DNA from: Owenia fusiformis
Taxonomy: Eukaryota; Annelida; Polychaeta; Sabellida; Oweniidae
Direction: 5' to 3'
Assembly (NCBI GenBank): GCA_903813345.2
Contig: CAIIXF020000010.1
Location: forward strand, 14,565,181-14,629,180
DNA length: 64,000 nucleotides
In this document: in pieces, positions 1 to 12,418 of the stretch
How the letters are laid out: each line of letters begins with the position of its first letter
Position numbering within the stretch: the first letter of the stretch is position 1
Position numbers and translations under genes: made by a program
The notes under the pieces: model-generated
Databases searched by the model: none
Told to the model about the DNA's origin: nothing
What the model saw: the letters and a program-made list of their open reading frames with translations, nothing else

Positions 1-216
1 CAAATTATTTCATAATTTTCATTTAGTGGGACTGAACAGACTTAATAAAGACAATGTGCTTGAAATATATAACATTAGGATATATCACGATAGCTGCTGT
101 ATCATTTTATATATACAATTCTGCTAAAATATCTTGTCATCTACATGCAGATTCTATAGTTTCAACCATTTCAATTTCTTTTTAAAACCTCTACATATCG
201 GAATAAAATAACTTAC

Positions 217-3200
217 CCAGGATTGAAATAATTATACGCTATATTGCCGTACATAATTCCTGTTCCCGTCAACGCTCTAAATCGTTTGAGCCCGTCACGA
301 ATCTTTTTCCTATTGGCTGCCTTTTCAACAGTTTCAATTTGATTTGCTATTCTGTTAAACTCCTGTTTGGTTTTCTCTACATCACCCGGAGTAAGATCCA
401 TGGCCGGGATGTCTACATTCGCGATGTATACGAGATTCTACATAAAAAATTAATGATAAATTTAGTATTTATACAATGAATTGCACACTTAATTGCATAT
501 CTCTACATACAACCAATTGTTCGCATGAATCTGCCCTGTAACATACTCCTTTGAAAACTACCAGATAAAATGTGTAGGTACAATGTGTGTCACATTAAAT
601 AAAGGAAAAAATATTTTCGTCTTCGTGGGTTCAAGTGATCAGCTCTAACTCGAGGTAATCTAAAATTTATTTTCACGAAAGAATCTTAACATGCAACAAG
701 GCTTACCTTCAGAATGCCATGCGAGTACTTTTCGATAGCTTTCAGGCTACCAATGATTCGCTCATTTTTTATAGTGGCAGAGTAAATTAGATTGTAGAGA
801 TCAACATTGGATTCATAAAGTGCTTTTAAGGCGTTTGCATCTGCTGAAAGTGATTGTGTATAGCCCTTGGCCCTATTCTCAAGTTCAGGGATACTCTCCT
901 GAAAATACATTGTCAATTTCACACACAGCCCACCATATACAAGGTGTTAAGTGACCAAATTGCCTATTTTGAATCTATATTCTCATGGTCGGCTTGCCAG
1001 GTAACGCCTCATTAGCCAGTTGAGGCTCTTTACCACACCCAGGTAGATCTGAATGAACTTCAGCAAAAAATAATAAAGTCATTTGGGTATGACAAGAACG
1101 GGAGCTCATCAGATTTTGAAGGGAATGCATGGATAGGCACAGTGACCACATGGAAGAGAGATATGGAAATTGTGGAATGAATCGGTAAGACGATATCAAT
1201 CTTCAACCGTAAATAAAAAGGAATGTTTCGATCCTGCCATTTCTTTGTTCTATTAAATCACTCAAAAATTGGCACAAGTCAGATTTCGCACGAGTCAATA
1301 AAATCTGCCCCGTGCAGTCAACCACCATGGAACGTTATTTTGAATCTGCTGGTATGAAGTCAGTTAGGAGAGCTTGTCCTTCAAGAACTCAAGTACATGT
1401 ACATAATAATAATAATAGGTAAATGCCAAAATTAAAAAGTACTTGACCATTTTGTACTTGATACATTTTTATTTAGCCACTCTGTAGTGTGAAGAGTGAA
1501 ATGAGATGAAACAAAAAGTTTCTCTAGCACATCCGTATCTTTACTTCGATAGCTTTTCCTCCCAGCGTTATTGGACTTCAAACAGAAGTGAAAGTTACCC
1601 GCAAATGATATTTCCATTCAATGGAGTAAGCGATTTTTGAAGTGAAAATCTGAGCAAATTTGACCATGGCATTACACATACCTTAAATGCACATATTTCT
1701 TGGAAGTAGAGACATCCCTCAGACGCCCATGATGCTATCGACAGGGTGCTTGTTACACCGGCAAACAAAACCTTACCCAAGGCTGCCCAGTTGCCTGTAA
1801 GAAAACATTGGTCGTGTATACATTCCTCATGGGTTACACGCACCAGTTACGTTTGAAACATAGGCTAAGGTCGATAGAAATAATTTTTAAATAAAGATGG
1901 CATGGTAATCGATCTGTGTTTATGAGAAAAAGATGATATTGGATTCTGCTGGTGCTGCCATCTTTATATCGGCCCAGAACCTATGGTTTGAAGATATGAA
2001 GGTGAACTTATATTTGAGGTTATTGCACATATGTCTATATACAAATTGATTTAATACATCGTCCATTATGAATAACAATGCCATTGTACAAACAACTGTT
2101 TTTGAATATCAAATTCTACTACATATATGGGCTTTGTATAAAACCCCCTACCTCGTACCCACGTACCGACGTACGCGGGGCATGATACAGTCTTTGAAGG
2201 GTTCAATTTTAGAATGTTAAGACTATTAAATCTCCGTCTATGCTGAACTGTAGATGCATTAATGCAATCGTAGGCCAACATTTGTCTACACATAAAATAC
2301 ACGTCAGGCCAGTGCTAAAGTGTTTATCTTATTTATCTCCATCAAAATTGCGCAATTAAAATGCTCTTTCACTAAACAAGCAATCTATGTACTAAAATCG
2401 TTTTTTATTTGCTGGGGAATTCAAGAAAGTCGTGAATTACAACATTGTCTTTATGGGTACGTGTAGATCTACTACTCTCCCCATCATTCAATTTGGAACA
2501 ATTACAGTGTCGTGTGTTGGGCTGAATTTACGATCGCTGACACTAAAATCATCATTACTGCTGTGATTAAAAAAATGATTGGCAGAATTCCATTTATCAA
2601 ATCTCCAATACATGTAAGGTCTCTGAGTAGTTATCAGAAATCTACACCAAACAGAAAATGAAAAAGCATGTGGATTTTAGAATTTTTTATTTTTGAAGTA
2701 AGATAACAGAGCCATGCTTTGATCTTTAGTCAGTTGAAGAACACTTGAACAGAATATTTTGAAGAAAAAAATGTGCCCAATATATTAAGGTATAGCTGGA
2801 AAATAACATTTTGGTAAAAAATTGCTATACCTGCACATGTTATTTTCTGGTACAAAATAAAGTATGAAGGCATGTGTTAATTTCCTTGCTTTTTTCAGGA
2901 AAGTATTATTACATTGTATACTTTTAGAAAATCCGGTAAGAGTTCAATGGGAACTCCAGGAAATTTTGATATTTCACACTTTCTATTTTTCCAAATTTTC
3001 TTTAAAAGCAAGGAAAAATACATATGCCTTCATACTTAATTTTGTACCAGAAAATAACATGTGCAGGTATAGCAATTTTTACCAAATGATGTTACTTTCC
3101 AGCTGAACCTTAAGGTCAGGGTGCATGTTGGGAAATTTTCTGCATCCCTCAATTGAGTGACATGTTATTTTTCAAACAAGAATCACTCCTTCCCCAAATT

Positions 3201-6200
3201 GTCTATATCTTCCAGTTTTGCACAATGAGTGCACTAATGTGACTAGAAAAGACTTGTGAGAAGAATGTTATGATAAAGTGTATGAAAAACGAGAAAATTC
3301 CGTGAAAAAATTCAGAAAACTTTTTCCCTGAATTTTCTTTTTTTTCTAAGAATAATATCAATTTTTTTGAAATTGTATCATTTAGAGCAATATATTGGGC
3401 ATATTTTCTTAAAAAGTCAAAAGATTCTGTTCAGTAACCTTTCCTGCGCACCTACTCTTAGCTATTTTTCAGTCACATTTTCAGAGGGCTGAAAAGGTTA
3501 TTTCATCATGTTTGTGGTCATTCTGACCATTTCCAATTGTGTTCCCGGTCATGTAAAGGACATGTGGAACTCACGCCCGGTGATCGTACAAAAATGATGG
3601 AGGGGGGATTAGGCGATTTCTGCCAGAAAACTCAACAAATTTGGAAGATTTATTTTTTCAAGAGAAAATTTACAACTGAATTGCCAAATGAATAGGCGCA
3701 GTGCATGGCAAAATATGTTAGGTCATCTAGTATTTTTTTGAACTGATACCCTTCTAAGATATGAGATCTATTAAGCTGCTATGGAAGCTAACAGGGAATG
3801 ACAAAACAAAAATTGTCAAAACAATGCTGGATTTTGAAAAATTTTTGAACCAAGATAACAAAGTTCTGTTTGGACATCCAGTCAGTTTAACTAGTTCCAC
3901 ATATCATTTACATGACTGGGAACACAATGGAAATGGTCAGTATGACCATAATCATGATGTAATAACCTTTTCAGCCCTCTGAAAATGTGACTGGAAAATA
4001 GCTAAGAGTACGTGCTCAGGAGAGGTCACTGAACAGAATCTTTTGACTTTTTCAGAAAACGTGCCCAATATATTGCTCTAAATGATACAATTTTAAAAAA
4101 ATTCATATCATTCTAAGAAAAGGAAAAAAATGAAAAAAATGAATTTAAAATCGATCTATTTTCCTTTTAACTACAGCCATTATTGTTTCAGACAATTTTT
4201 TTTTAATTTCAAAGATTGTATCATTTAGAGCAATATATTAGACACATTTTCTGAAAAAACCAAAAGATTCTGTTCATTGACCTTTCCTGAGCACCTACTT
4301 TTAGCTATTTTTCAGTCACATTTTCAGAGGGCTGAAAAGGTTATTTCATTATGTTTATGCATTCTGATACTCCTAGCATCTTTCTGTTTCACCTTTCTGT
4401 TTCAGCGCTGAGAAGAAATGAGATGTCATGGTATATCATGATGATGTTTATGGTCATTCTGACCATTTTCATTGTGTTCCCGGTCATGTAAATAATAGAG
4501 AGATTTCGCACATAAGTGAAAGTACAACTTATACGTATACGTATACTTTAAAGGGTCATGTTGAACTATTATATTTACTAAAATCAATTTCAAATTGTAC
4601 TTAATGGAACATAACTATTCCCGATATAGAAAAGCTCCATCAACTAGAGACTGTGAATGCACTGTCATTTGCACGTGTAGATAATGCACATTATAATTAA
4701 ATGCTTGCTTCCGTGTTCTAGTAGTTGTAGCGTATTATAAACACGATCCTTTAAAGTGAGTCATGATCCTTTAAAGTGAGTCATTACATAAACAAGTTGA
4801 TTATTTCAAAGTTTTCATGCTCAGTATAAGTTCAATGAACTTACAAAACGGTATAAATACGAGTAGATGATAAACGTATACATAGTTGGATCTCCGTATA
4901 AAGCTTTACCTACATGTGCGTGGAACAATTGACCGCAAATATTTTTAAAAATAATTGGCTGAGTAGGAACAGTATCCAATCAAACATGTTAACGAGCATC
5001 TCCAAAAAGTCAATTTGAGAAGAGATAATGTAACGGAATTTTGAAATGTAAAATTTTTGATTTTTGATAAAGTGCTGTATTTTTGTACATTAGGTAATTA
5101 TTACACTTGGAAAGTAATTTCCCATTGAGATTATTAAGATTTATAAATGTAGTATCATTTGCAGCACTTAGGTTGTACTTACAGAGGTGAAATAGTTCAC
5201 ATGTTTTTATTTATTTGATCACGATTTTGTTTATGTTGATCGGGCAGTCTTATCTGGCAGTCTAATTTGTAGTTGATCGGTAGTCTAACATGACACCTTT
5301 ATTATTTTACTTCCTGCTTTTGATTCGATTGAATCGAAGTAAAATTAGACTAGATAGTGATTAATTACTGTTATATTTCTTGAGTCAATATTATAATCTT
5401 GCTGTATGGTCAATATTGAAGCGAAATATGGCGTAAGTAAGCTGTAATTCACAGTTGAAATCTTGTACGAAAATCGATGACGTCATCGGGCCTATATAAC
5501 TATCTCGCTGTTGAAGGCTAGTCAGTGCGATGCCAGATGTTGTCGAGGAAGGACCTCCAGAGCGGAATTTCGGGAAACAGCTAAAATCTTCTAAGTTTTA
5601 TAGAACTTAGTCGATTTTGTGGCGTTGAGGCTATACGTTTGCAGTATACACATGAAGATAGAAGCTGTACCTCAGTAGAATACATCTGATGAGCCAAGCT
5701 ATACGTTTGCAGTATACAAGGGCAGATTGAGGAAACTAAGTGTGCGAAACTTAGTTTATTTTGGAGATTGGATTTTTGGAAAACTTTGATGCAACTAAGT
5801 GTGTGAAACTTAGTTTATTTATCGCACTGGAAGTAAGGGAGATCTACAAGACTGGACAAAACTTCAACAGGGTGAAGCTATCCCCAGCGCAAAGCATTAG
5901 ACGTATTGTCCAGCCTTCATAGACTGAGAGGAAATGCTGACATAACTTGTGTTTGAGAAACAAGCTATTTTGATCATCAAGGAACTTAGACGATTTACAA
6001 CATTATTGGACTTAGTCAGTATTTGGTGAAACATTATTTTGGACTTTGTTGTTTTTGGAGAAAGAAATATTTAACTCAGAATATTTCAACATCAGTATAA
6101 CTTAGCATGAAATTAACTTAGTCAATATTTGATGAAACATTATTTTGGACTTTGTTGTTTTTGGAAAGAGAAATATTGCACTTAGAATATTTCAAAATCA

Positions 6201-9200
6201 GTATCACTTAACATTAAATGAACTTAGTCATTTTAGAGGTCAAATATTTTCACATGTTATATTTTTGCATATGTCGTTGTGTGCATGCTATATTTGTAGG
6301 TAGCCTTATTATTTAATTGTGAAGGAAGAAGGCTACATGGACTTAGCAGTTGATGCCGTGTTTTAGATGTCCTTGGACTTGGTAGTTTGAAGATTGTGAT
6401 AGTTTGACTTATACATCTATAGAGATAGACGTTCTGGGACTTAGCAGTTTATTCAACGAGATATTTTGACTTTGATGATTTTGGGTCATTGAAGTTAGAA
6501 TATACATCTACATTGAAGAGGTTCCAGGATTTAGCAGATTATTCAACGAGATATTTTGACTTTGATGATTTTTGGTCATTGAAGTTAGAATATACATCTA
6601 CAGAGAGGACGTTCCAGGACTTAGCAGATTATCAAGCGAGATATTTTGACTTTGGTGATTTCGCATCATTAAAGTTAGGAAGATACATCTATAGAGAGAC
6701 GTTATAGGACTTAGCAGATTATCCAGCGAGATATTTTGACTTTGATGATCTTGTGTCATTGAAGTTAGAATATACATCTACATTGAGGAGGATCCAGGTG
6801 ATAGCCGTTCACAGAGCTGATAGTTTGACTTGGATTATTTCATATAATCAAAGTTGAATTATACTACAACACAGAGAGGAGGATCCAGGAGATAACCGTT
6901 CACAGAGCTGATAGTTTGACTTAGATTATTTCACATAATCAAAGTTAAATTATACTACAACACAGAGAGAAGGATCCAGGAGATATTCGATTACAGACTT
7001 GATAGTTTGACTTAGATTATTTCATATAATCAAAGTTGAATTATACTACAACACATTGAGGAGGATCCAGGACTTAGGAGTTTACACAACTGATAGTTTG
7101 ACTTAGATTATTTTACATAATCAAAGTTGAATTATACTACAACACAGAGAGGAGGATCCAGGAGATAGCCGTTTACACAACTGATAGTTTGACTTAGATT
7201 ATTTCACATAATCAAAGTTGAATTATACTACAACACATTTGAGGAGGATCCAGGAGATAGCCATTTACCGAGCCGATACTTGACTTGATGATTTTACATT
7301 ATCAAAGCTGAATTATACTACAATACAGTGAAGAGGATCCAGGAGATTTACGTTTACGGAGCAATAGTTTGACTTAGGATCCAGGAGATAGACATTTACT
7401 GAGCCGAGAGTTGACTTGGATGATTTCACATCATATACTACAACACCTTGGAAAGGATCCAGGACTTAGGAGTTTACACAACAGATATTTGGACTTAGAT
7501 GGTTTTGTGTCCGCTTACTATTCCAGGTTCAAGTTACAAGTACAATACAAGACTTACAAGGGTTACAACATATATGGACTTTTAATATTGGAGATACAAC
7601 AGTGTATATAGTGACCATTAACTTTAGTTATATGGACTCTGGATATTGTGTTATTAGTGATTATTATTAGCTTATATGGACTCTGGATATTGTTTTATTA
7701 GTGATAAATATTAGCTTATATGGACTTTTGAGTTGTGAGTTTTGAGAGAGATATTAAAATCGTAACACTCTTACAATTAGACTTGAAATTTAATGTACAT
7801 CTTTATTTGGGCTTATAAACGCCACAATATACTGTTTTATATTTTATATTTAATTGTATGTCTGTTTAATTCTTTAGGGACAATCGCACATTTAACGTGT
7901 GCCGTGTAACTCACCAAGTAAACACCGTTTACTAAACAGTGGGCCTATTATTAGCCACGCTACCACGTATATCCACAAAAATAGGCCAAACTGTTACAAT
8001 AAGTATAAGTATACGTTATAAGTTGTACTTTATGTATGTGCGAAATCTCTCTAATAAGTGGTACTAGTTAAACTGACTGGAGGTCCAAACAGAACTCTGT
8101 TATTTTGGCCAAATTTTCAAAATCCAGCATGGTTTTGACATTTTTGTTTTGTCATCTCCTGTTAACTTCCATAGCACCTTAAAAAAGGCGCATCATCACC
8201 AACGTGCAAATGTCAATGTTTTTGCTATAAATCGGGCAACAATGGTCTACACGACCTGTAATAAATAGGTATAAGGGACGTTATTATCACAATACTTATG
8301 ACATTGCTCACTTTTTAAAGTTAGTTTCCATGCGTTATACAAAAAATAATCGAAATAAATTAATTTGGGATGGAGGGGGGATCGGATGGAGGGGGGGGGA
8401 ATTTATATATCTTTACGATGGAACAAATTCACAAGAACTCGTGTATTTGAAAAAACTAAACTCAGTACCCCAGTAAGAAACTGGATATTATATTTCTGGA
8501 GAATGAAAAATTGGAAATTTTGGAGTCATAAGAATAAATTCAAGTAGCATGTCTTATCATGTCTTAAGGTCAGGGTGCATGATGGGAAATTTTCTGCATT
8601 CCCTAATTGAGTCACGTGTTATTTTTCAAACAAGAATCACTCCTTCCCCACATTGTCTATATCTTCCAGTTTTGCACAAAGAGTGCATTTATGTGCCTAG
8701 AAAAGACTTGTGAGAAGAATGATTTTATAAAGTGTATAAAAAACGAGAAAATTCAGTGAAAAAAAATTCTGAAAATTTTCTGAATTTCTTCACTGAATTT
8801 TCTTGTTTCTTCTTGCAGAAATCGCCTAATCCCCCCCCCCCCCCCCCTCCATCATTTATGTACGATCACCGGGCGTGGAACTAGTTAAACTGACTCACGG
8901 GAACTGACTGGAGGTCCAAACAGAACCGTTATCTTGGTTCAAAAAAAATTCAAAATCCAGCATTGTTTTGTCACTTTTTGTTTTGTCATTTCCTGTTAAC
9001 TTTCATGGCCTTAACTGATATTGAATAATATTTTAAAACTTTAAAATCTGAAACCTTCAAAGACTGTATCACGACCCATGTACGTGGGAACGAGGTAGGT
9101 TTTTTTATACAAAGCCCATATAACGTATAATCTGACATTTTCAATATTTTTCAAAAACTTCAAAACTATTTGATGTAGTCTACCTTGGACCTCCTGAATG

Positions 9201-9265
9201 TTGTGATGAAGGGAGATACACATCAATGTCAGGGCTAGACTACAAGTTAACCGTGGAAGTCTCAT
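217..9265 (-). CDS. Orphan secreted helical protein, copy A (partial, 3' part beyond window)
   Basis: Four exons are visible on the minus strand: 9184-9265, 1682-1794, 707-898 and 217-437. All have GT-AG borders and phases 1, 0, 0 and 2, the same as in the downstream paralogue. The start ATG at 9263-9265 opens a classic signal peptide: a short charged start MRLPR, then a leucine-rich core and a predicted end near QEVQ. Exon 2 encodes a glycine/alanine-rich hydrophobic stretch followed by a C-X6-C pair. Exons 3 and 4 are strongly helical and charged, with the core SADANALKALYESNVDLYN and a KKIRDG segment before a G/Y-rich end. The remaining exons (five in copy B) must lie left of base 1. I do not recognise the family. 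The gene is inferred to be secreted. Intron 1 is about 7.4 kb and full of mobile DNA. Confidence 0.8.
2095..2245 (+). repeat. Left arm of outer inverted repeat in copy A intron 1
   Basis: This segment contains ATATGGGCTTTGTATAAA, CTACCTCGT and GATACAGTCTTTGAAGG. It is matched in reverse complement by 9025-9150. The arms sit just inside the two ends of intron 1 of copy A and enclose all the other repeats there. Confidence 0.6.
2785..3113. mobile_element. TTAA-flanked foldback MITE (piggyBac-like ends)
   Basis: The element starts TTAAGGTATAGCTGGAAA and ends with the near reverse complement CCAGCTGAACCTTAA. The inverted arms continue through GCTATACCTGCACATGTTATT and the AAGTATGAAGGCAT segment for about 100 bases each, around a central A/T-rich loop. 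TTAA at both outer ends fits the TTAA target choice of piggyBac-type elements. There is no coding capacity. A related half copy lies at 19026-19096, in intron 1 of copy B. Confidence 0.65.
3114..4490. repeat. Composite palindromic repeat, split by the 3.55-kb insertion
   Basis: Segment 3360-3600 (with CAGAGGGCTGAAAAGGTTA and GTGTTCCCGGTCATGTAAA) is inverted at 3880-4100, around a centre near 3740. A third, direct copy starts near 4200, is interrupted at 4490 and resumes at 8055. The block 3114-3330 is repeated at 8566-8800. No reading frame of note; the short open frame near 3761 is part of the repeat. Confidence 0.7.
5478..5526 (+). promoter_or_regulatory. Promoter-like block inside the transposon
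   Basis: A perfect CRE palindrome TGACGTCA (5478-5485), a TATA box TATATAA (5493-5499) and an initiator-like TCAGT (5522-5526) stand in normal spacing, TATA to initiator about 29 bases. The stretch is richer in G+C than its surroundings. Transcription rightwards would run through the ACTTAG-rich and 90-bp repeat zone. No transcript evidence. Confidence 0.4.
6420..7470. repeat. ~90-bp tandem array inside the transposon
   Basis: Four units are spaced exactly 90 bases apart, judged by GAGATATTTTGACTTTG at about 6458, 6548, 6638 and 6728. They grade into eight or nine units of about 91 bases, each with GGATCCAGG and a small dyad GATTATTTCACATAATC. A 90-base period keeps one frame open, which explains a 72-codon open frame at 6489-6707; I regard it as repeat-encoded, not a gene. 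The hexamer ACTTAG recurs through 5600-7500. Confidence 0.85.
9025..9150 (-). repeat. Right arm of outer inverted repeat in copy A intron 1
   Basis: Reverse complement of 2095-2245 with scattered mismatches; it lies about 35 bases from the splice donor of exon 1 of copy A. Together the arms could be the ends of a ~7-kb composite element or two opposite copies of a small dispersed repeat. Confidence 0.6.
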
Positions 9266-9450
9266 CTTGAACAGTCTACGTGCGTGCTTCTGGTAACGCT
9301 CTGGTGTTAGACCTGCTCGCGTTGTCCAAATGATTGCCTGTCCCAACGTGGCACAAAGTGATATCTGCATTGTGCACTATGCAGTCGTATTCACTCAATC
9401 ACTCAAACACTTAAAATCAATAGAGCGTAGTGATTTTGTTTCATGAACGG

Positions 9451-12100
9451 TGAAGTGAAGTCAGACATTATATTATGTTCGAGTTTAGTAACACTTATTG
9501 AAAATTTCTTATCTCCTCTATTCCTGTCACTGAATGTAATAGGTTATGGGTTAGCCCTTAAATTGCGGTATGGAGGTAGAATTTTGGAGACCATGTTACT
9601 TACATACTATTTTATAATTTTCACCAGATTTTGGCAATAATTAAGTAAAGTTTTGCAACGTTTAGGAAAAAATCAATATTTATACCCCCCCCCCCCCCCC
9701 GCGTGACAAAAGTAGGTGGTCCATAGAAAATAATTAATAATTTTACAATAACAGTATGAATAACCACAATGTTTTCAGAATATATGCACATATATGTCAT
9801 TGATAAATTGGTGACTATAGGTATGATGGTTGCTATAGAAATAGAATTTGATTGTCAAAATTTGTTAATTTGTGTCTATTTTGGGGGGCTAGTTAACGAA
9901 AAAAATCCTATGTTATGCTGCAATAAAGCATTGTTTTAAGGTTTAGAAAATTGCATGATGGTTCTACAGAAACAGGATTTGATTGTTAAAATTTGTGGAT
10001 TTGTGTAGATTGGGGGGGGGGGTAGTTCATAAAGAATCATATGCAAGTAAATTACGCTGCAAAATAGCTTTAGGAACTACATGTATACATTCTGATACTC
10101 AGACCATCTCTGCTATGTACAAGAATGTATAGTTCTACATATATTAAAACTAAAATAATGATAGGGTGTCATTCACAAATAATTTGTTTGATAGATTAGG
10201 GTTAATAGGCATGGGCTTTCAATAGATATTGAATGCCCATGTAATAGGTGACGTTAACAACCTTTGATTCAGCGGCAGAAAATGAGGTTTACAATATTTT
10301 CTGTTGCTTTAATGTTTCACTACAATGCTTTCATTAGATTTGGGATACTCTAACCCTTTTGGCTTACCTTAATTGTGCTGTGGGAAAATATATGAGATTA
10401 AGGGTTCGAGGACATACTTATAGAATCTTAGATATATGCGGTTCAACAAATTTTAACAAATTCTTGATAAGCAATAGCTCCTAACACTGTGTGGACCTTT
10501 TTGACTTGAGTAAGTGCTGGAAGTCCTGATGATATGCAGAGGACTCTTGATTCTGTGATATCAAATGGCTTGATAAACACCACCAATATGCACTATGAAA
10601 TGATGGTACATTAAGAGTATCGTACAGTACCATTCGATGATGGTGCTCTATAGTGTCCACGTTATCTTGTTCCAAGCCCATCCTCTTCGTTTCTAGTCTT
10701 GGAACGAGATAATGTCCATGGTATCGTACAGTACTATTTTAGTCTATGGTACCATATATTACAGTATCATACAGTACTATAGCCCAAATAGTACCATACG
10801 ATACTGTTGGAGATACACAAGTCTATGTAATTTTACAGAACTGTTGCCTGTGAAGCTGTCAAGCGGACATGAAATAATGTGTCCTTTGTTCAATCTTTGC
10901 ATTGGTGTTAAAAAGATCATATTTTTGAAATGTATGGAGGAAATATTTGAGGATTAAAATATTTCAGTTTTTTTTGAAAATTGGCGGGAAATTTGAATAT
11001 TTGAGAAATGAAAAGTTGACAAGTTCAACAATTTTTTTTTCAAAACTCTAAAATAACTTTTAAAGTCGTGACAATAGTAAAGGAATGATAAAAACATATT
11101 TTCAAACTTAACCATTCTCTATAAAAAATGGAAAAATAGATAGCAGGAAGCATGGGTGTAGTTCCATATTGATACATGGATTGTGATTTAACATTAAAAT
11201 TGTGATCCTTATTAGAGTAAATGAACTTAAAGGTCTTACAACATTGTGTCAATGGAGACTTAGCAAGACATTTTGCAGAGAACTTTAAGAACTAAAATTT
11301 GAATAAAGTTAAATTACTGTGCTACATTCAAAGAATTCAAATATGCCATCAAATAGAAAAAAATGTTGGTCTTTAGTGGCTAAAAATCTCATTAAAACGA
11401 GACTTTATTCAAAAGCTATACCGAAAATACTCTACCGCATTTAAATGAAATACTATATTGTAGGAGACCCCAATCTTTACATTTGGGTCCATACTAGAGT
11501 AATGTAAAATGTCAAAATATACACCACAATGTGAGGAAAGCATAATGTTGAAAGAGATCGGGTCTCCTAAAAACACAATTAGAGTAACCCCCTGATTTTT
11601 TGTGTTATTTGATGTAAAACAAGATTGTTTATCAACTTACCAATTCTGAGGCTTGAATTAATTCGTTAACAGTATCAATTAGATGATTGTTTCTAGCCAT
11701 GAATTTCCACTTTCATCAGTAGAAATTCAAAATAAAATTTAAAAAGCCAGCTCAAATTTGTTCCAGTCTGATTGGCCTTTTCTTCAGATTCAACAGATTA
11801 TTTTGGCCCAGAGAAGCCATATTTATTACTTCTAAGGGGTTAAAATACATCTAAATCCCCCCAAAACATTGTATAATTGTTTTCGACTTATTGCGTTCAA
11901 TTCTGACAGTTGGTTGTTCTGTCGGTTGTACTGTAGATTTCCTCAATATATTGGTGATATTATGCTTATGATTTGGTCTCAAGATATATCTAAGGTATAT
12001 ATGATGTTTTATGAGCAATTTTATTGCGACATTACTTATTGTCCAGAATAGAAATCTGGACGATTTGATCTCTTGAAACTTCATAACAGTTATCTATTAT
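9451..12100. other. Spacer between copies A and B, no gene seen
   Basis: AT-rich, with a C-run at about 9687-9702, a G-run at about 10012-10022, a short palindrome at 10208-10242 (GCATGGGCTTTC type), and a family of GTACTGTATGGTACC-like words at 10615-10800 within an imperfect inverted repeat. The small open frames here show no protein-like composition or splice context. Confidence 0.6.
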
Positions 12101-12110
12101 CAATATTATG

Positions 12111-12126
12111 TTTATTACTCTTTATT
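12111..12126 (-). terminator. Candidate poly(A) signals of copy B
   Basis: Two AATAAA hexamers on the minus strand (12121-12126 and 12111-12116) lie about 300 bases downstream of the copy B stop codon at 12419. This spacing fits an ordinary 3' UTR. Confidence 0.45.
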
Positions 12127-12418
12127 TAATATGGACAATTACTTAGAATTTTCTTCGAAATTTTCAGATACTGGATATAATGCAAACTTTGCAGCAATGC
12201 TTAAAGTCATTTACAATTTTAACTAACATAATATCTAAATGAATCATCATGATCTCAATATTAATTTTTGAGACTACTTGCTAGTTTGTGGAAATAAAAT
12301 TACACATATTTTTGTTTTAAATATTAAACTTCCAAGAGTTACAATTCACGAATATGCTCATCTGTACTTTACTTCACAAAATATGATGTGAAAATGTCCA
12401 ATGCCGCTCGTGTTTAGT

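Larger units (their letters stand above)
4498..8051. mobile_element. 3.55-kb non-autonomous DNA transposon with ~50-bp TIRs
   Basis: The left end GAGAGATTTCGCACATAAG and the right end (reverse complement) GAGAGATTTCGCACATACA match over about 50 bases, continuing through GTACAACTTATA and a CGTATAC motif. The 5-base TAATA lies directly outside both ends. The flanks 4440-4497 and 8052-8180 are contiguous in the related repeat copy at 3770-3960 (inverted), with a single TGATA at the insertion point, so the empty site can be read from a paralogous copy. No transposase-like frame is present. The inside holds a TATA/CRE-type promoter-like block near 5478-5526 and an array of ~90-bp units. Superfamily unassigned. 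Confidence 0.85.

Noticed and set aside
6489-6707. 72-codon open frame as a gene
   Set aside because: Produced by the 90-base tandem period; the encoded text repeats with the DNA and has no splice or start context.
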